Position numbers and translations under genes: made by a program. Below the pieces are notes generated by a model. It did no database searches, was not told the DNA's origin, and worked only from the letters and a program-made list of their open reading frames with translations. 64,000 nucleotides of DNA from Sinonovacula constricta (lineage: Eukaryota; Mollusca; Bivalvia; Cardiida; Solecurtidae), in NCBI GenBank assembly GCA_007844125.1, contig CM017568.1, positions 5,724,685 to 5,788,684 of the forward strand, given 5' to 3'. Below are positions 12,758-23,678 of this stretch, piece by piece. Every line of letters begins with the position of its first letter. The first letter of the stretch is position 1.

Positions 12758-12932
12758 AACTTTAAAATGTCTTTCAGTAGTAAACTCCTAAGCCAAACAC
12801 AATCTCTTATTAATTATTCATATGCTAAAATCAAAAAAATGCTTTTAACAGTTTGTTTACCTTAATTATAGATGTAAAAAACAACAACAGATGAAGATAT
12901 TACAAAAACGAACTTGTTACTTGTATTTTCAG

Positions 12933-13007
12933 AATGGCAGTGGGGACACAGCATTACATTGTGCAGCCCAGTATGGACATGTGGAAGTGGTAGATGTCTT
13001 GTTACAG
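12933..13007 (+). CDS. ANKS1-like exon a: ankyrin repeat start
   Basis: The acceptor TTGTATTTTCAG ends at 12932 and the donor GTAAGG starts at 13008. The 75-nt exon is phase 0 at both ends and encodes 25 residues: NGSGDTALHCAAQYGH then VEVVDVLLQ. This is the helix pair of one ankyrin repeat. The segment strongly resembles the equivalent ANKS1A/B repeat, where TALHCAAQYGH is also present. The preceding residues must come from an exon further upstream, which I could not find between 5336 and 12932. Confidence 0.9.
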
Positions 13008-13702
13008 GTAAGGGGGCTCCATGCAGCAGTTACTTCCCCTTTCAGAGATCTGTTACCTCTGCCTACATAACACAACTTTTAAGTTTTTTTCTACATTATG
13101 CCACCAGCTTCCTTCAGTGAAACAGGGGCATAGTGTCAGATGTAAGTCAGTCTGTTGGTTGTAAAACAACTTTCTAGTCTATAAGATTGCTTAATCCCTC
13201 ATTTCTCAAACTTGGTATGCTGTGTTGAACGCTCGTGTTAGTTTTAGTTTCATTAGATGAAACAATGACTGGGGGTGGGGCTTATATGTTTAATCAACAT
13301 CTTAAGTGTTAAGTGCTTTTAAAATCTTTCATAATAGTCTTCATTTAAATAATTTAAGTTTTTCTCAATTTTTCATTGTTGTTGGCCAGTTTAAAGCTTC
13401 AGATTATAGAATGTTCATAAGTTAACATCTTCTTGAATAATAAAAATTAAGAGTTATTTGGCATATGGTCTGCTTTTACAAATTAACAGTAAAAGAATGA
13501 GAGTGGTTTTTTTTTCTAATAATGTTAAAAAAACCTTATTTACAAGGCACTAAGAAAATCTTACACACATTTTTTCAGAATAAACATGGAATAGGTTGGA
13601 GTAGATCTGTCAGCCTCTTTTATAAAACTTTTTTGCATCATAATTTCATTTTAAAATTTCCTCTTTTTCTGTTATTAATGTCCTTTTCTCTTGTGTAATT
13701 AG
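13008..13702 (+). other. Intron, no internal feature
   Basis: This 695-bp intron is bounded by GTAAGG and TAATTAG. I see only AT-rich unique sequence and no repeat or ORF of note. Confidence 0.75.
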
Positions 13703-13924
13703 CGACAGGCAAACCCGTCTATCCGCAACCTGACCGAGGCCTCTCCACTGGACCTTGCTGCCCAGTATGGACATCTCGATGTGGTTAACCTTCTGCTGAT
13801 GTCACACCCGGAACTTGTTCAACGACCCTCCTGTACTCAATCACCGCTCCATCTGGCTGCTGGAAATGGGCACCTGGAAATTGTGGCCTTACTGCTGGAT
13901 AACCAATTTGATATTCAGACAATG
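13703..13924 (+). CDS. ANKS1-like exon b: two ankyrin repeats
   Basis: The acceptor is TTGTGTAATTAG and the donor is ATG|GTAAAT. The exon has 74 codons, phase 0 to 0. It opens with RQANPSIRN, the loop finishing the previous ankyrin repeat. It then encodes SPLDLAAQYGHLDVVNLLL and SPLHLAAGNGHLEIVALLL, two canonical repeats with the TPLHLAA-GH-VV-LLL pattern. The order, including the linking MSHPELV segment, follows ANKS1A/B, which has a similar AHPNL motif. Any start codon inside it is irrelevant because the exon is internal. Confidence 0.92.
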
Positions 13925-15570
13925 GTAAATTGTGTAGATAATCAGAAGGTTTTTAATATCAGTCTAGACTTGATCATTTAACACAATCACGGAGAAAGGG
14001 CACTAGAAATAGCCAGTCTGATTAATAAATGCTTTATTTGTAATATTTAATGTACTAATTTTAATATTTCAATAAACAATAAGCAATAATCAGTTACAGT
14101 TATAGAATTACAAATAATTGATTATCAAACATGTTTCAGATACATGTATGCAAATAGTGGAATTAAGCAATTCCATTAAACAAATAAATACTTGTGGAGA
14201 CTTCAGTTCCCTGTCCAATAAATTATAAAAATGCATAACTTATTCTTCCCAGTAACCAAAAAACTTTTGCTTTTGTCATAAAAAGCGATCATAGCCAATA
14301 ATGTCCTAGGGAATTTTCATGAAGCACGCTGAAAGTAAATGCTAAATGGTTTTGTCGGTATGTTTCCGAGATGAATTCTAGATTTATGCTGTCCTATCTT
14401 ATGAGTTTATGATCTTCCCTTTCTTTCTGAATAAGACAATTCTGTCCTTCATCTCTTTTGGGTTGGGCTTCCTTTTATCCACCATTGTTGTTAAGGGTCA
14501 TGGATGTAAGTAAATGCTGGTCACAGGATAATATGGATGCTTATATAACTAATCAGAACATTTTGTGATTCGACCAAAGTCATTAAAAATCTTTAATGAC
14601 TCCCCAGTGCTGAAAGATTTTATAATTTTTTTTTTTTATTGGCTCATTTGAAACAGCTGTGATATATATAACGCAATTTGCACCAAATTTGATGATGACA
14701 TTCCAAACCATACATAACTTTAATGATTTAAAGCAAAGGAAGAAATCTTGCTGTTCCTGTTAAAAGAATAATTTCTGTAATTGTTATGTATAAAGGTCTC
14801 TTTTAGCCAAAGCATTAACTGTATCATTATTTGTGGCATGTAATAGAAACAATCATGTAACATGATCTGAAACTTGCAAGTTGAATTTTGTGTCAAGGTG
14901 ATTTGAATAGTATTTAAGCATATTCATTGTTGTGCATGGAACTTTTATATATATAATAGGAAAACTTTTTATACTATCCTTATTACCCCCCACTTACATG
15001 TAATGTTAAAGTTCCTTAACTTGAAAATAGGAAATCATTTATGCTATTCTAATTACCCCCAGGTTGTGCCTATGTTTCAACATCTATGTACTCAATAAAG
15101 GACCCCTTGCCCTGATCATAAATGATACAATTAACACACCAGAAGTAGTGCCATAAAAAGAAAAAAAATCCATAAGTTTTTATATTTGACAGAATTGTTG
15201 AATATAAAGCTTTACAAAATTAGAAAGGTATACAAATGATGGATGGTCACTGGCTGTCTCTGTATATGTAGGCATGAGTTGGAAGGTTATCTGAAAACAT
15301 AATCAAAATAATGAGGAAAGTAAATATATGTACATTTATTTATGCCTTTCTGTATGTTAGAAAACCCCACAAAGAATATGGACATATTTCCCCAATATCT
15401 CAGAGTTACTATGTACATGTACTTGTGAGATCACTTACATAGGTCATGCTGTCACATGTGCTGTTGTTTTATTGGACCATGATATAGCCTGAGTCCATAA
15501 TATATATAATGTAGTCTTGCTGAATTAATCGGGTTTTATGAATTTCAAGTGTTGTAGACTTGCTATTTTT

Positions 15571-16237
15571 AGCTCACCTGAACACAGCGTGCTCAAGGGG
15601 AGCTTTTGTGATACCGCTTTGTCTGTCGTCCGTTGTCTGTCGTCTGTCGTCCATCGTCAACATTTAAGCTTATGAACACACTACAGGCCACAATTTTTAT
15701 CCAATCTTTATCAAACTTGGTCAGAATGTTTGTCTGTATAAAATCTCGGACGATATCATTATTGGGTCATGCGGGATCAAGAAAGAGGTCACTAGGTCAA
15801 AACTTAGAAAAAGCATGTGAACATACTAGAGGCCACATTCATAGCCCAATCTTCACCAAACTTGATCAGATTGTTTGTCTGTATGAAATCTTGGATGAGT
15901 ATATTATTGGGTCACATGGGGTCAAAAGGTAGGTCACTAGGTCACCTTTTAGAAAAACCTTGTGAAAAAACTTAAGGCCACATTGATGGCCCAATAATCA
16001 CCAAACTTGGCTAGAATGTTTGCCAGTATAAAATCTTGCATATCTTTTGAAGTGGGTCATGTGGATTCACTAGTTTACTTGGTAAAATTCTAGAAAATGT
16101 TATCAACCCAGTGGCCACACTAATGGTCCAATCTTCACCAAAGATTTCTCAAGTAAATAACTCTTAATTATTTTATGCCAGACTAAAAGCCTTTGTCCTC
16201 AGGTGAGCGATTAAGGGCCATCATGGCCCTCTTGTTT
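15571..16237 (+). mobile_element. AGCTCACCTGA element, shorter copy
   Basis: It starts with AGCTCACCTGAACACAGCGT at 15571 and ends with CTCAGGTGAGCGATTAAGGG, then a hairpin, AGGGCCATCATGGCCCT. The interior has about four diverged repeat units of the type GGCCACATTCATAGCCCAAT and ACCAAACTTGATCAGA, against about seven in the copy at 10161. A pyrimidine-rich CCGTTGTCTGTCGTCTGTCG stretch follows the left end. No transposase is encoded. Confidence 0.82.
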
Positions 16238-16838
16238 CAATACTGTGACCTATTTTCCCATTATCTAGGAGTCAGTAGATATTATGAGACCATTTATCTA
16301 GTTCTTACAATCATGTGTTCTGTTTTGTTATAGCTATGATATAGCATAACTCCATAATATTAAGACTCTGCTTTTCATTGTTTCACTAATTGTAGTGCTC
16401 TTTATGCCATATTTTCACAGTTAAGTATGTTTTGGGAATGATGCAGTGTTAATCATTTCCATATTTGCCATAGTTGCAGATGACATAATTAACATTCAAA
16501 ATGTGTATAAAGTAGGGCCAATTGGCATAATGTTGTTTGGCTCAATATGTTATACCTCCATATAGTTTTATTTTTGCATGCTGCACATGTTAATAACCTA
16601 TATGTTCTAAGTTTATGGCATCATGCAATATAACAGGTCATATTTCTAGAGACTCAACAGCAAATAATGCAATCTTGGTTGTACAGCTTCCATAAGGAGC
16701 TGGCTGATCTGGAGCTACACTGTTTGATTAAGCCTGATCTATTCTTGTTTTTTTTAGTTAAAAGTTTAGGCTGTGTTTGTTCGGGCTGACTGTACCAGTT
16801 AACTTTAGCCTGCTATTCATGTATGTATAAGGCTTAGG

Positions 16839-16906
16839 CAAATAGTGTAGATTAGATAAGCCAGCTCCCTGCTGGGAACAGTCTGATCAGGATTTACACT
16901 ATTTAC
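16839..16906. mobile_element. Short palindromic MITE-like repeat
   Basis: The left arm CAAATAGTGTAGAT and the right arm ATTTACACTATTTAC are inverted complements with few mismatches, around a GCCAGCTCCCTGCTGG centre. It is the clearest copy in the window of the family also seen at 7868, 8800, 9582 and, as fragments, near 23280 and 48025. Confidence 0.65.
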
Positions 16907-18108
16907 TGCTTAGTCTAAATTAATATTTTTATTAACTTTTACATGTAATATGTATAATATCTTGCAAACAAACTAAGAATTTAGTATGGGGCATGAACAA
17001 AATGTAGCATGATAAGGGTTAACACTGGTCATTGGGTATACTCAGTGTTATATATCAGGCAAACAATCTATCAGTTTCTCCCAGGAGTGATCATACAACT
17101 CCCGTATTTGCAGCCATGGTGCCGGATAGTCATTCATACATGCTCAGAATTTCCATGTTTTTTCTTTGGTCAGTGCTGAAGTACATTTATACAACTGGAA
17201 TGCAAAGTAATTCAGTTACCACGTAAAATGTAGGGGAATGAGCATTGCTAACAAGCATGTAGGGGAATAAGCATTGCTAACAAGGAAATATTCCTGATCT
17301 TTTATATTAGAAATCATTTCTTTTAAAAGGATAACTACATTGAATCTTGAATAAGGTTTTGAAGTAAAGGTATTCCATTGTCAATAAATCAGCAAACTTC
17401 AGTATGTAGCTATGTGTTTGTTGATCTCTTTTTTTGTAGTTTAATTAAACCATCGGATAAATTGGTTCCTTTATATTTGTTATAAGTATTGAATAAAGCT
17501 TCCATGGTATTGTATGTAAGTAAAACTCTTCATAGTTAAAGTTTATGTGGACATTTTTCTAAAGATAAAATTGACCATGATGACAGATGAATTATGTGGA
17601 AAGTAAATTATTGCATGGCTTTCTTGTAGGGTTGGGAGTGTCACACTGAATGGACAAATATTTCTAAAGTTTATACCTATCTTTGTTTTGTTGATATTTT
17701 TCAGTAAATCAGCGAATAGTTTGAATAGTGTGGTGTATCTGAGCCAGTTTGTACTTCAGACAGAATTTATCTATGCTTTACAGAATTGTTGAATTGATAC
17801 CCCTCCCCCAACCCCCCACTCACATACACTTAACAATGATTATGCAACATTTGACCTTGAAGTTTGACCTTGACTTTTGATCAACATCATATTGTACATG
17901 ACTATACACTCTCCTGTGATTTGTCATCAGTCAGGTTGCATGAGGATTCTTGGTTGTCCTTAGGAAAGGAAATAAGCTCCATATGACCAGTAAGATGGCT
18001 TCCGATGATTAAATGGCTAAACAATGCAGATTTCTATACTCCCTTATTTGACAGGGGATAATAATACCGTATTAGGAATCAATTCTGTGTTTTCTTACAT
18101 TCTTACAG

Positions 18109-18292
18109 ACTGAGGCGGGAACGTGTCTACATCAAGCAGCACTGCATGGCAAACTGAATGTGGTAAAACTATTACTAGAGCGTGGAATCAACGTACACTC
18201 TCAAGACAAAAATGGCAACACGGCCCTGATGTTGGTAGAGGTACACCAGACTAAACAGAAATCTTACAGCGATATCACTAAAGTTATTAAAG
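18109..18292 (+). CDS. ANKS1-like exon c: last ankyrin repeat and cap
   Basis: The acceptor TTCTTACAG ends at 18108. The donor is AAAG|GTACAG, leaving phase 1. The exon encodes TEAGTCLHQAALHGK, NVVKLLLERGINVHSQDKNG and then NTALMLVEVHQTKQKSYSD followed by ITKVIK. ANKS1A/B has SALHEAALFGKTDVV at this place, followed by a diverged repeat ending in an SQKS-type segment, so both the repeat and the cap match the family. Phase 1 joins exactly to the AG at 20510, giving a Glu codon. Confidence 0.93.
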
Positions 18293-20509
18293 GTACAGTA
18301 CAAACTAAATGAATATACTCGTCTTCTGCCTCCTCCATGATTGAGGTTTGCTGCAAACTCTCTTTTTACAAAGTCTCTGCGAGAACAGAGATCTTCTTAT
18401 CTGGTTATAGTAGTCTTCTGGTCACAGAGTTTTATAGATTGGTATCATCCTACTACGCAGACATATTGTTAGTTAATCTGACATATACCTCATGAATGCC
18501 AAGAGTCTTGATGTAACAGATAGATATTATTTTTTTTTGTTCCTGTCTGTTGTACAGGTGGTGTTTAAACAAGAGATGTTTTGTTTTGGTCTGAAACCTT
18601 GAGATCATGTGGATAATTAAGCATTACAGGGTCTTTCTTTGTAATTTATTTTCTGCACTCATGGCAGATGTAAATAACAACTCTGTATAAATAAATGTAC
18701 ACATAGATTAACCCTTTCACTCATACAGTTCTCCTAAATAACCATATGCCTAATGCATAACCAGATGGCTTATCAAGCCACCTGGCATGCATAGGTAAAC
18801 TGGTGACAAAGGTACCTCAGGTTCATAGAGCATTATTGGTTTTGTGTGGGAAGCTGACAGTAGTTATGTTTAAGCTATTTTTTAAGCTAGAATGAGTTAT
18901 TTAATCATATTTATGTAATTAAAAAGTTTATTCAGAAATAATTTTTCTTTCTGATGATATACTTTTCATGCATTTGAGGTTATATAAATTGTTAGAAGAA
19001 AGGTTTGAATAAAACAAAAGAAATATGTCATAGGCAATTTCTTTATTTTATGTTTGAAATATTCATTAATTGTTATTGTTTTTTATTTAAATAACAACAT
19101 TTCAATCTGATTCCCCAAAACAGAAAATTCTGACTCAGTGTCACTACCAAACAAAATATCATAAGCATCAGGCATACTTCTGAAGCAAAATAAAGTGAGA
19201 CTATCAAAAAATATTATCAAACAATTTGTGTACAAGATCTTTTCCCATAGGTGTTTACGATGCAGCGATTAGAATGCTAATGAACGAGGCAATCAATTGA
19301 AGCTTAAATACCTTCCAAGTTGATCCACAGAGCAATAAAACATTTTGCCCCTTTCATTAGTCAGTGGGTTTTATGATCCAATGCTGCCCCGAAGCAACAG
19401 GGGGTTCCGGTAAGTCGGCAAAATTTTTCAACATCAAATACTTCACTTCCATTTATTGTGAAGGAAGCGGATGTTTATTACATCGGCATACTCGGTTTTT
19501 ACTGTAAGGCTGACCATGTGAGAGTTGTTGCGGTTTAGAAATGGTAAGATTTGCCAGCGAGTGTAAACAATGGAAAATTCCATTAGGGTGCTCTACAAAC
19601 TTAGCAAATTGTCACAATTTTTTCAGAACAAACCCCCTTTTTTATTTACTAAATGTATAAATAAAGGCTTAATCTTACTGAATAAAGATAAAAGAAAGAC
19701 TTTACATGAAGTATTCACTTATGATTTTGCACTTAACTTTGAGGGCGTAATTTCGCCAAACTATGGAAATGACAGCATAGCGTAAAATCGCGTATGCATG
19801 AGCCTGACGCACAACGCCAAACATCGCCAAACTATTAGCCTGACGCACAGCGCCAAACATCGCCAAACCATGAGTGAAAGGGTTATATAAAGACTGAATT
19901 AATTTTAATCTGACACCATGTAGTTGATCAAAATTAAAAATTATCTTCATTGTTTTTTGTCTTTCAAAATCTTAGTGTTTTGCCCCATTAAACTTATGCT
20001 TATTTAATCCCTTATCTATATTAACCTGAATCATGTGATCTTATATAATTCAGATGCTGTATTTTAAACAGTGATGCCACTAATGTTATTGAAGAATGGT
20101 TGTGTACTTCTACAAAATGTCTTCAAATGTCTAACAATGCATTGTCATTTAACATCTTAGCAAGCCTATAGCTGTTTAAATTAAGGGCTTTATTAAATAC
20201 TCTACACTTAAAAAACATCCCTCAATTCTTGTTTGTCATTTGTTGGATTAATCAGTTTTTATTATTGTACTTTTTGAGGTATATATTTTATTTCTTTCTT
20301 ATATTGTGATCATCATATGATCAGTTATCAATTTCAAAGATATTGTTTATATTACAAAACTTTTGAAGATTTTACAAGGGATTTCATAGTTATGGACAGT
20401 AAGAAATCTCACTGTTTGTAATGACACAATCTGAACAAGAATCAGTGATAAAGTACAAGGATTCCAATTCAAGGGACCAATACACCACTGGCATGTAATC
20501 ATGTTTCAG
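18293..20509 (+). other. Intron of 2.2 kb, largely a piggyBac-like element
   Basis: About half of the intron is the element at 18712-19882. The flanks are AT-rich with nothing recognisable. Confidence 0.75.
18712..19882. mobile_element. piggyBac-like non-autonomous element, about 1.17 kb
   Basis: The left end CCCTTTCACTCAT and the right end ATGAGTGAAAGGG form a perfect 13-bp terminal inverted repeat. The left flank is TTAA (18708-18711) and the right flank is TTAT, one base off a TTAA duplication. CCC-starting ends at TTAA sites are characteristic of piggyBac elements. Near the right end two roughly 35-bp subterminal direct repeats start with AGCCTGACGCACA and contain CGCCAAACATCGCCAAAC. The internal 71-codon ORF (19570-19785) has no transposase signature. 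Confidence 0.75.
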
Positions 20510-20864
20510 AGCACATAGCCAGAACTGAAGGCAAAAGTCTTCCATCTGAAGAGCCTGAGGACCTAGGTACTTATGACACCTTAGCAAGCTGCAGTAGTGG
20601 CCATAATAACAGTATCCATGGAGACAATAGTCAGGGCATCAGTCCAACAACAACCAATGGAATGCAGCCAGACAGGATGGAAGCAAGCATCAAACAGTCA
20701 CCAGTGCCTTCACCTCGATCTGGTAGTTTGTCTGAGGCCCGAACCCCAGATAGATCCATACTAAAGAAGAGACCCTCAGTAAAGACGCCACCAGATACTG
20801 CGGAGAGAGCAGCATCGCCACCTTATGCTGTTGTGAACAAGGGCAAATCTGGGGCTTTAGAAAG
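20510..20864 (+). CDS. ANKS1-like exon d: linker start, Ser/Pro-rich
   Basis: The acceptor is ATGTTTCAG and the donor is AAAG|GTCTGG. The exon enters in phase 1 and leaves in phase 2. It encodes EHIARTEGKSLPSEEPEDLG, then TYDTLASCSSGHNNS, and after that a low-complexity stretch with SPVPSPRSGS, RTPDRSILKKRPS and SPPYAVVNKG. This is the disordered region after the ankyrin domain. YDTL and YAVV are potential phosphotyrosine docking sites, and several SP/TP sites suggest proline-directed phosphorylation; both are inferences. Reading past the donor meets a stop at 20875, which supports the splice. Confidence 0.85.
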
Positions 20865-21296
20865 GTCTGGCCATTAAATTGGGTTTTCCTTTGAAAAAAT
20901 GGTCAATCCTGGGATTTTACTATAACACTTCTTTTTTCTAAATTCAACTAATATAAGATTCTATCAGTTTCCAATGTAAGTTTGGTAAATACAAACAATA
21001 TTTTTCTTTTCTAATTGTCAAAATAAGGTTGAAGTGCTTTAATGGAATTACTTTTGATTTTAGCTTAAAGTAGAGATAACCAATTTTTGTTGATGAAATG
21101 ATAAATTATTTTTAGCAATATACCAAGTACAAACTTTTTCAAAAGATTAATGTGCTACGGCAGAACCCTAACATATAGGATCAAGAGCTTTTCTTGTTTT
21201 ATAATTATTTAAAAGGAGTTCAAAAAATTATCTTGAGCGTAACAATTATGATCTATTGCTGTAACAGAACAAATTTGAATCACTTGTCTGTTACAG
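20865..21296 (+). other. Intron, no internal feature
   Basis: This is a 432-bp AT-rich intron with nothing recognisable inside. Confidence 0.75.
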
Positions 21297-21415
21297 TGAG
21301 GGCACCACCTCCCCACCACCTGCTCTGTCACCACTGCCACCATTACCACCACGGTTTTCTTACATGCCAAGAGAAGAGTCATCATCTGCCCCAGATCTTA
21401 CAGAAGCAGGACTAG
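21297..21415 (+). CDS. ANKS1-like exon e: proline-rich linker
   Basis: The acceptor is TGTCTGTTACAG and the donor is CTAG|GTAACT. The first T completes AGT (Ser) with the preceding exon. The 119-nt exon encodes EGTTSPPPALSPLPPLPPRF and then SYMPREESSSAPDLTEAGLG. The run of PPxLPP repeats is a likely SH3- or WW-binding segment, which is an inference. It ends in phase 1 and matches the next exon. Confidence 0.88.
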
Positions 21416-21532
21416 GTAACTGTGCTAGGAGAGCACTGGCACCAAGTATTGGAGACCCCAGATTTTATCCAAAGTCGTAAAGAATGGTAGTGGTACCGTT
21501 GCTTAGTCTTAAGCGATTTAAGAGTAGCTTCA

Positions 21533-21690
21533 TGACTGGTTGGCCTGGTGTCAGGGAATGTGTCTGGGTGTGGGATCATGACATGTGTTCGTGGCATGGT
21601 GTACCATGATAGCAGCACTATATGCATGTCAAGAGAATACTTTTCTTGGATAACTGAAGCAATGTTGGCATTACAGTAAAGCAATAAACA
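21533..21690 (+). mobile_element. Dispersed SINE-like repeat, family C copy 1
   Basis: CATGACTGGTTGGCCTGGTG, TCAGGGAATGTGTCTGGGTG and GGCATGGTGTACCATGATAG match the order and spacing of ACTGGTTGACCCAGTGTCAG, GATAATGTGACTAGGTGTGG and GGCATACTATACACAGAGAA in the copy at 51369. GCAGCACTTA-like sequence follows in both. The 3' ends share a short -TGTTGG- tail motif with the other SINEs. Confidence 0.65.
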
Positions 21691-21879
21691 ATGCCAGATG
21701 CTAGGTTTTGGTCAGCTGCAACCTTTGTGTGTACTCTTTATCTGTTATAATAGAAAATAGTGTGAAGATATGGCAATCAGTTTTTGGTGTAACCAGTTTG
21801 AAGGTTAATATTTTCTTCTTTATGTGTTCTAGAATACCGTAGTATTCCAAGCTTAGTGGTTTAGGTTAAAACAATCAAT

Positions 21880-22120
21880 TGGGCACCCAATGCCGAGCAG
21901 TTTGAGTCGCTGACTTGTAACTAGTCAGCCACTAACCGAATGGGTTCGACTCCCGGTTGGGCGAGAACTTTCATGTGTGGAGGTTTTCCAACTAATCTGT
22001 GGTACATCAGTGATTCTACCCAGGCATAAGTCTGGGGTCTTCTTGCATGTATAACTAGCAGGACATCTCCAATAAGACCATGACTGTATTGGTGCGATGT
22101 AACAAATAACAAAACAACCA
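21880..22120 (+). mobile_element. tRNA-derived SINE, family B, full length
   Basis: The head GGGCACCCAATGCCGAGCAG, then TTTGAGTCGCTGACTTGTAA and GGGTTCGACTCCCGG, is tRNA-like, with the A-box region degraded and a clear B box. The body has TCTGTGGTACATCAGTGATT and CTACCCAGGCATAAGTCTGG. The tail has GACCATGACTGTATTGGTGC, GATGTAACAAATAAC and an A-rich end. The body and tail are homologous to the 117-bp satellite unit at 1-5166, and the head is homologous to the 65-bp array at 27591. Confidence 0.85.
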
Positions 22121-22298
22121 ATTCTTTCAATACATGCTTTAAAAATTTCTGTTGATATGTTTATGCACACACTATAAAAATGCCCCTCTTACATGCATTT
22201 CCATTAAATTATAACATTTACAGATCATTTAAATTGAATAATGGTTTTGGACCATTATTGTTTCAAGAGAAAGTAGGTTTGTTGTGTTTTTTTTACAG

Positions 22299-22345
22299 AT
22301 TCCATTCCAGATAAACTCAAGCCAATCCCCAAAGCAAGATCTATG
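22299..22345 (+). CDS. ANKS1-like exon f: short linker exon
   Basis: The acceptor is a strong polypyrimidine tract followed by TTTTACAG, and the donor is ATG|GTAATT. The 47-nt exon completes GAT with the previous G and encodes DSIPDKLKPIPKARSM. Phase 1 to 0 fits both neighbours. It is short and basic/proline-rich, and I recognise no domain. Confidence 0.85.
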
Positions 22346-23678
22346 GTAATTATTATGAGGATTAATCATTATCTAGACATTTTGTAAAAAATAATAAACT
22401 GTTACAAATTTATAATAATCTGAATGAATTCTATATACAGCTGCTTTAAACAATCATTTAGTTGTTTTAGAGTGATAAGAATTTATTAGTTAAGTCAGAT
22501 CACAATGTCAATTTCATTAGGTGATTAATTTATTAACTGACTATTTTTACTGTTATGATGTTAAATCTTCAGGAATATTCAAATAAGTCATTTAGAAAAA
22601 CTAATATGAGTTTCAAACGCATCATTCACACCCTCACTGTCAAACTGCTCTGATCAATATCACCTTGACAACAGCTTATCTCAGAGTCGGTAAACTTGGC
22701 CTGTGTAATGGGGCAAGTCTACTCAGAATCGCCAAGTAAATTATATCTTGGTGTATCTGGCAGACTGACATTTAAAGTTTGTTTCAGTGTTTACTAATGG
22801 ATAATTAGCTGTGTTTCATGCAGAACAAAGGGAAATGTATATGAGATAGTTTACCATTGACCAACAGACTTCCAAGGCCAATTAATGTAAATTATCAGTG
22901 GTCGATAATAATGGCACGTCTGGTCAGTGCATAACTGCTTACAAGTTTATGGGGTATGTTTTTGCCCCAAAACAATGTGAAAACTTTTTTCCAAGTCACT
23001 AGACCCAACATATAAGACGAGCCCCACACTTTGAACATGCAATGTTGAGGAAAAACCCAGTCTTATGGTGAGGAAATATGGTAACTAAAGCATCGCTGTA
23101 AGCATTGCTATAAGCATATGTTTATAAAATTTATGGCACACAGTTTCTCCATTTTTTTTAAAAGATAGAATTAACATAAACTGTTAGCTCATATTTGTTA
23201 AAAACCCATACTAATTATTTTTTACCTTCGTACATTGAAATTCAAAGTTGTCTCGACATATCACTTAAGACTGCATGCAAATAGTGTAGATCCTTATTTG
23301 ATCTGGATCCAGAATATTTGCCTACGCCATATAAAATTTGGTTCCTTGAGCCAAGAGTAAGCATTAGAATGAGGTAGCATCAGAACCTTGGTTTAAAACA
23401 TGTAAACAGTATTTGTTAAATTTGAATTAACATAAAAATATTTTTTCCACAGATTTAGACTCTTATACAGTAATAATAAAGTTCAGGGTTACAAAATACA
23501 TACCATCAAATTGATTTTAATTATTCAACTGGTTAAAATCCAGTACATTTGTCTAAAATAACTGATCAGTGATAGTATTTGATACAAAATCTTCAATCAT
23601 TCTGAAGTTTTATTCTGCTTTTCCTGTTCATTAAATTATATTTCACGGCTATTTTGTTTTCTCCATCTTTTTCCATAG
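22346..23678 (+). other. Intron of 1.3 kb
   Basis: It is AT-rich with a fragment of the AAATAGTGTAGAT repeat family at about 23275-23330 (GCAAATAGTGTAGATCC). Nothing else is recognised. Confidence 0.7.

Larger units (their letters stand above)
13925..18108 (+). other. Intron of 4.2 kb with an AGCTCACCTGA element
   Basis: Besides the elements listed at 15571-16237 and 16839-16906, the intron is unique-looking AT-rich sequence. Fragments resembling the AAATAGTGTAGAT family occur near 16670-16740. The 64-codon ORF at 17032 has no recognisable motif or splice context. Confidence 0.7.
21416..22298 (+). other. Intron of 0.9 kb carrying two SINEs
   Basis: It contains the repeats listed at 21533-21690 and 21880-22120. 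The remaining sequence is AT-rich and featureless. Confidence 0.75.

Noticed and set aside
15633..15932. A 99-codon ORF within the AGCTCACCTGA element
   Set aside because: It crosses the element's internal repeat units and shows no transposase motif. Similar frames are broken in the sister copy at 10161.
20390..20587. Minus-strand ORF across exon d
   Set aside because: It is a shadow of the + strand exon, whose phases match both neighbours.
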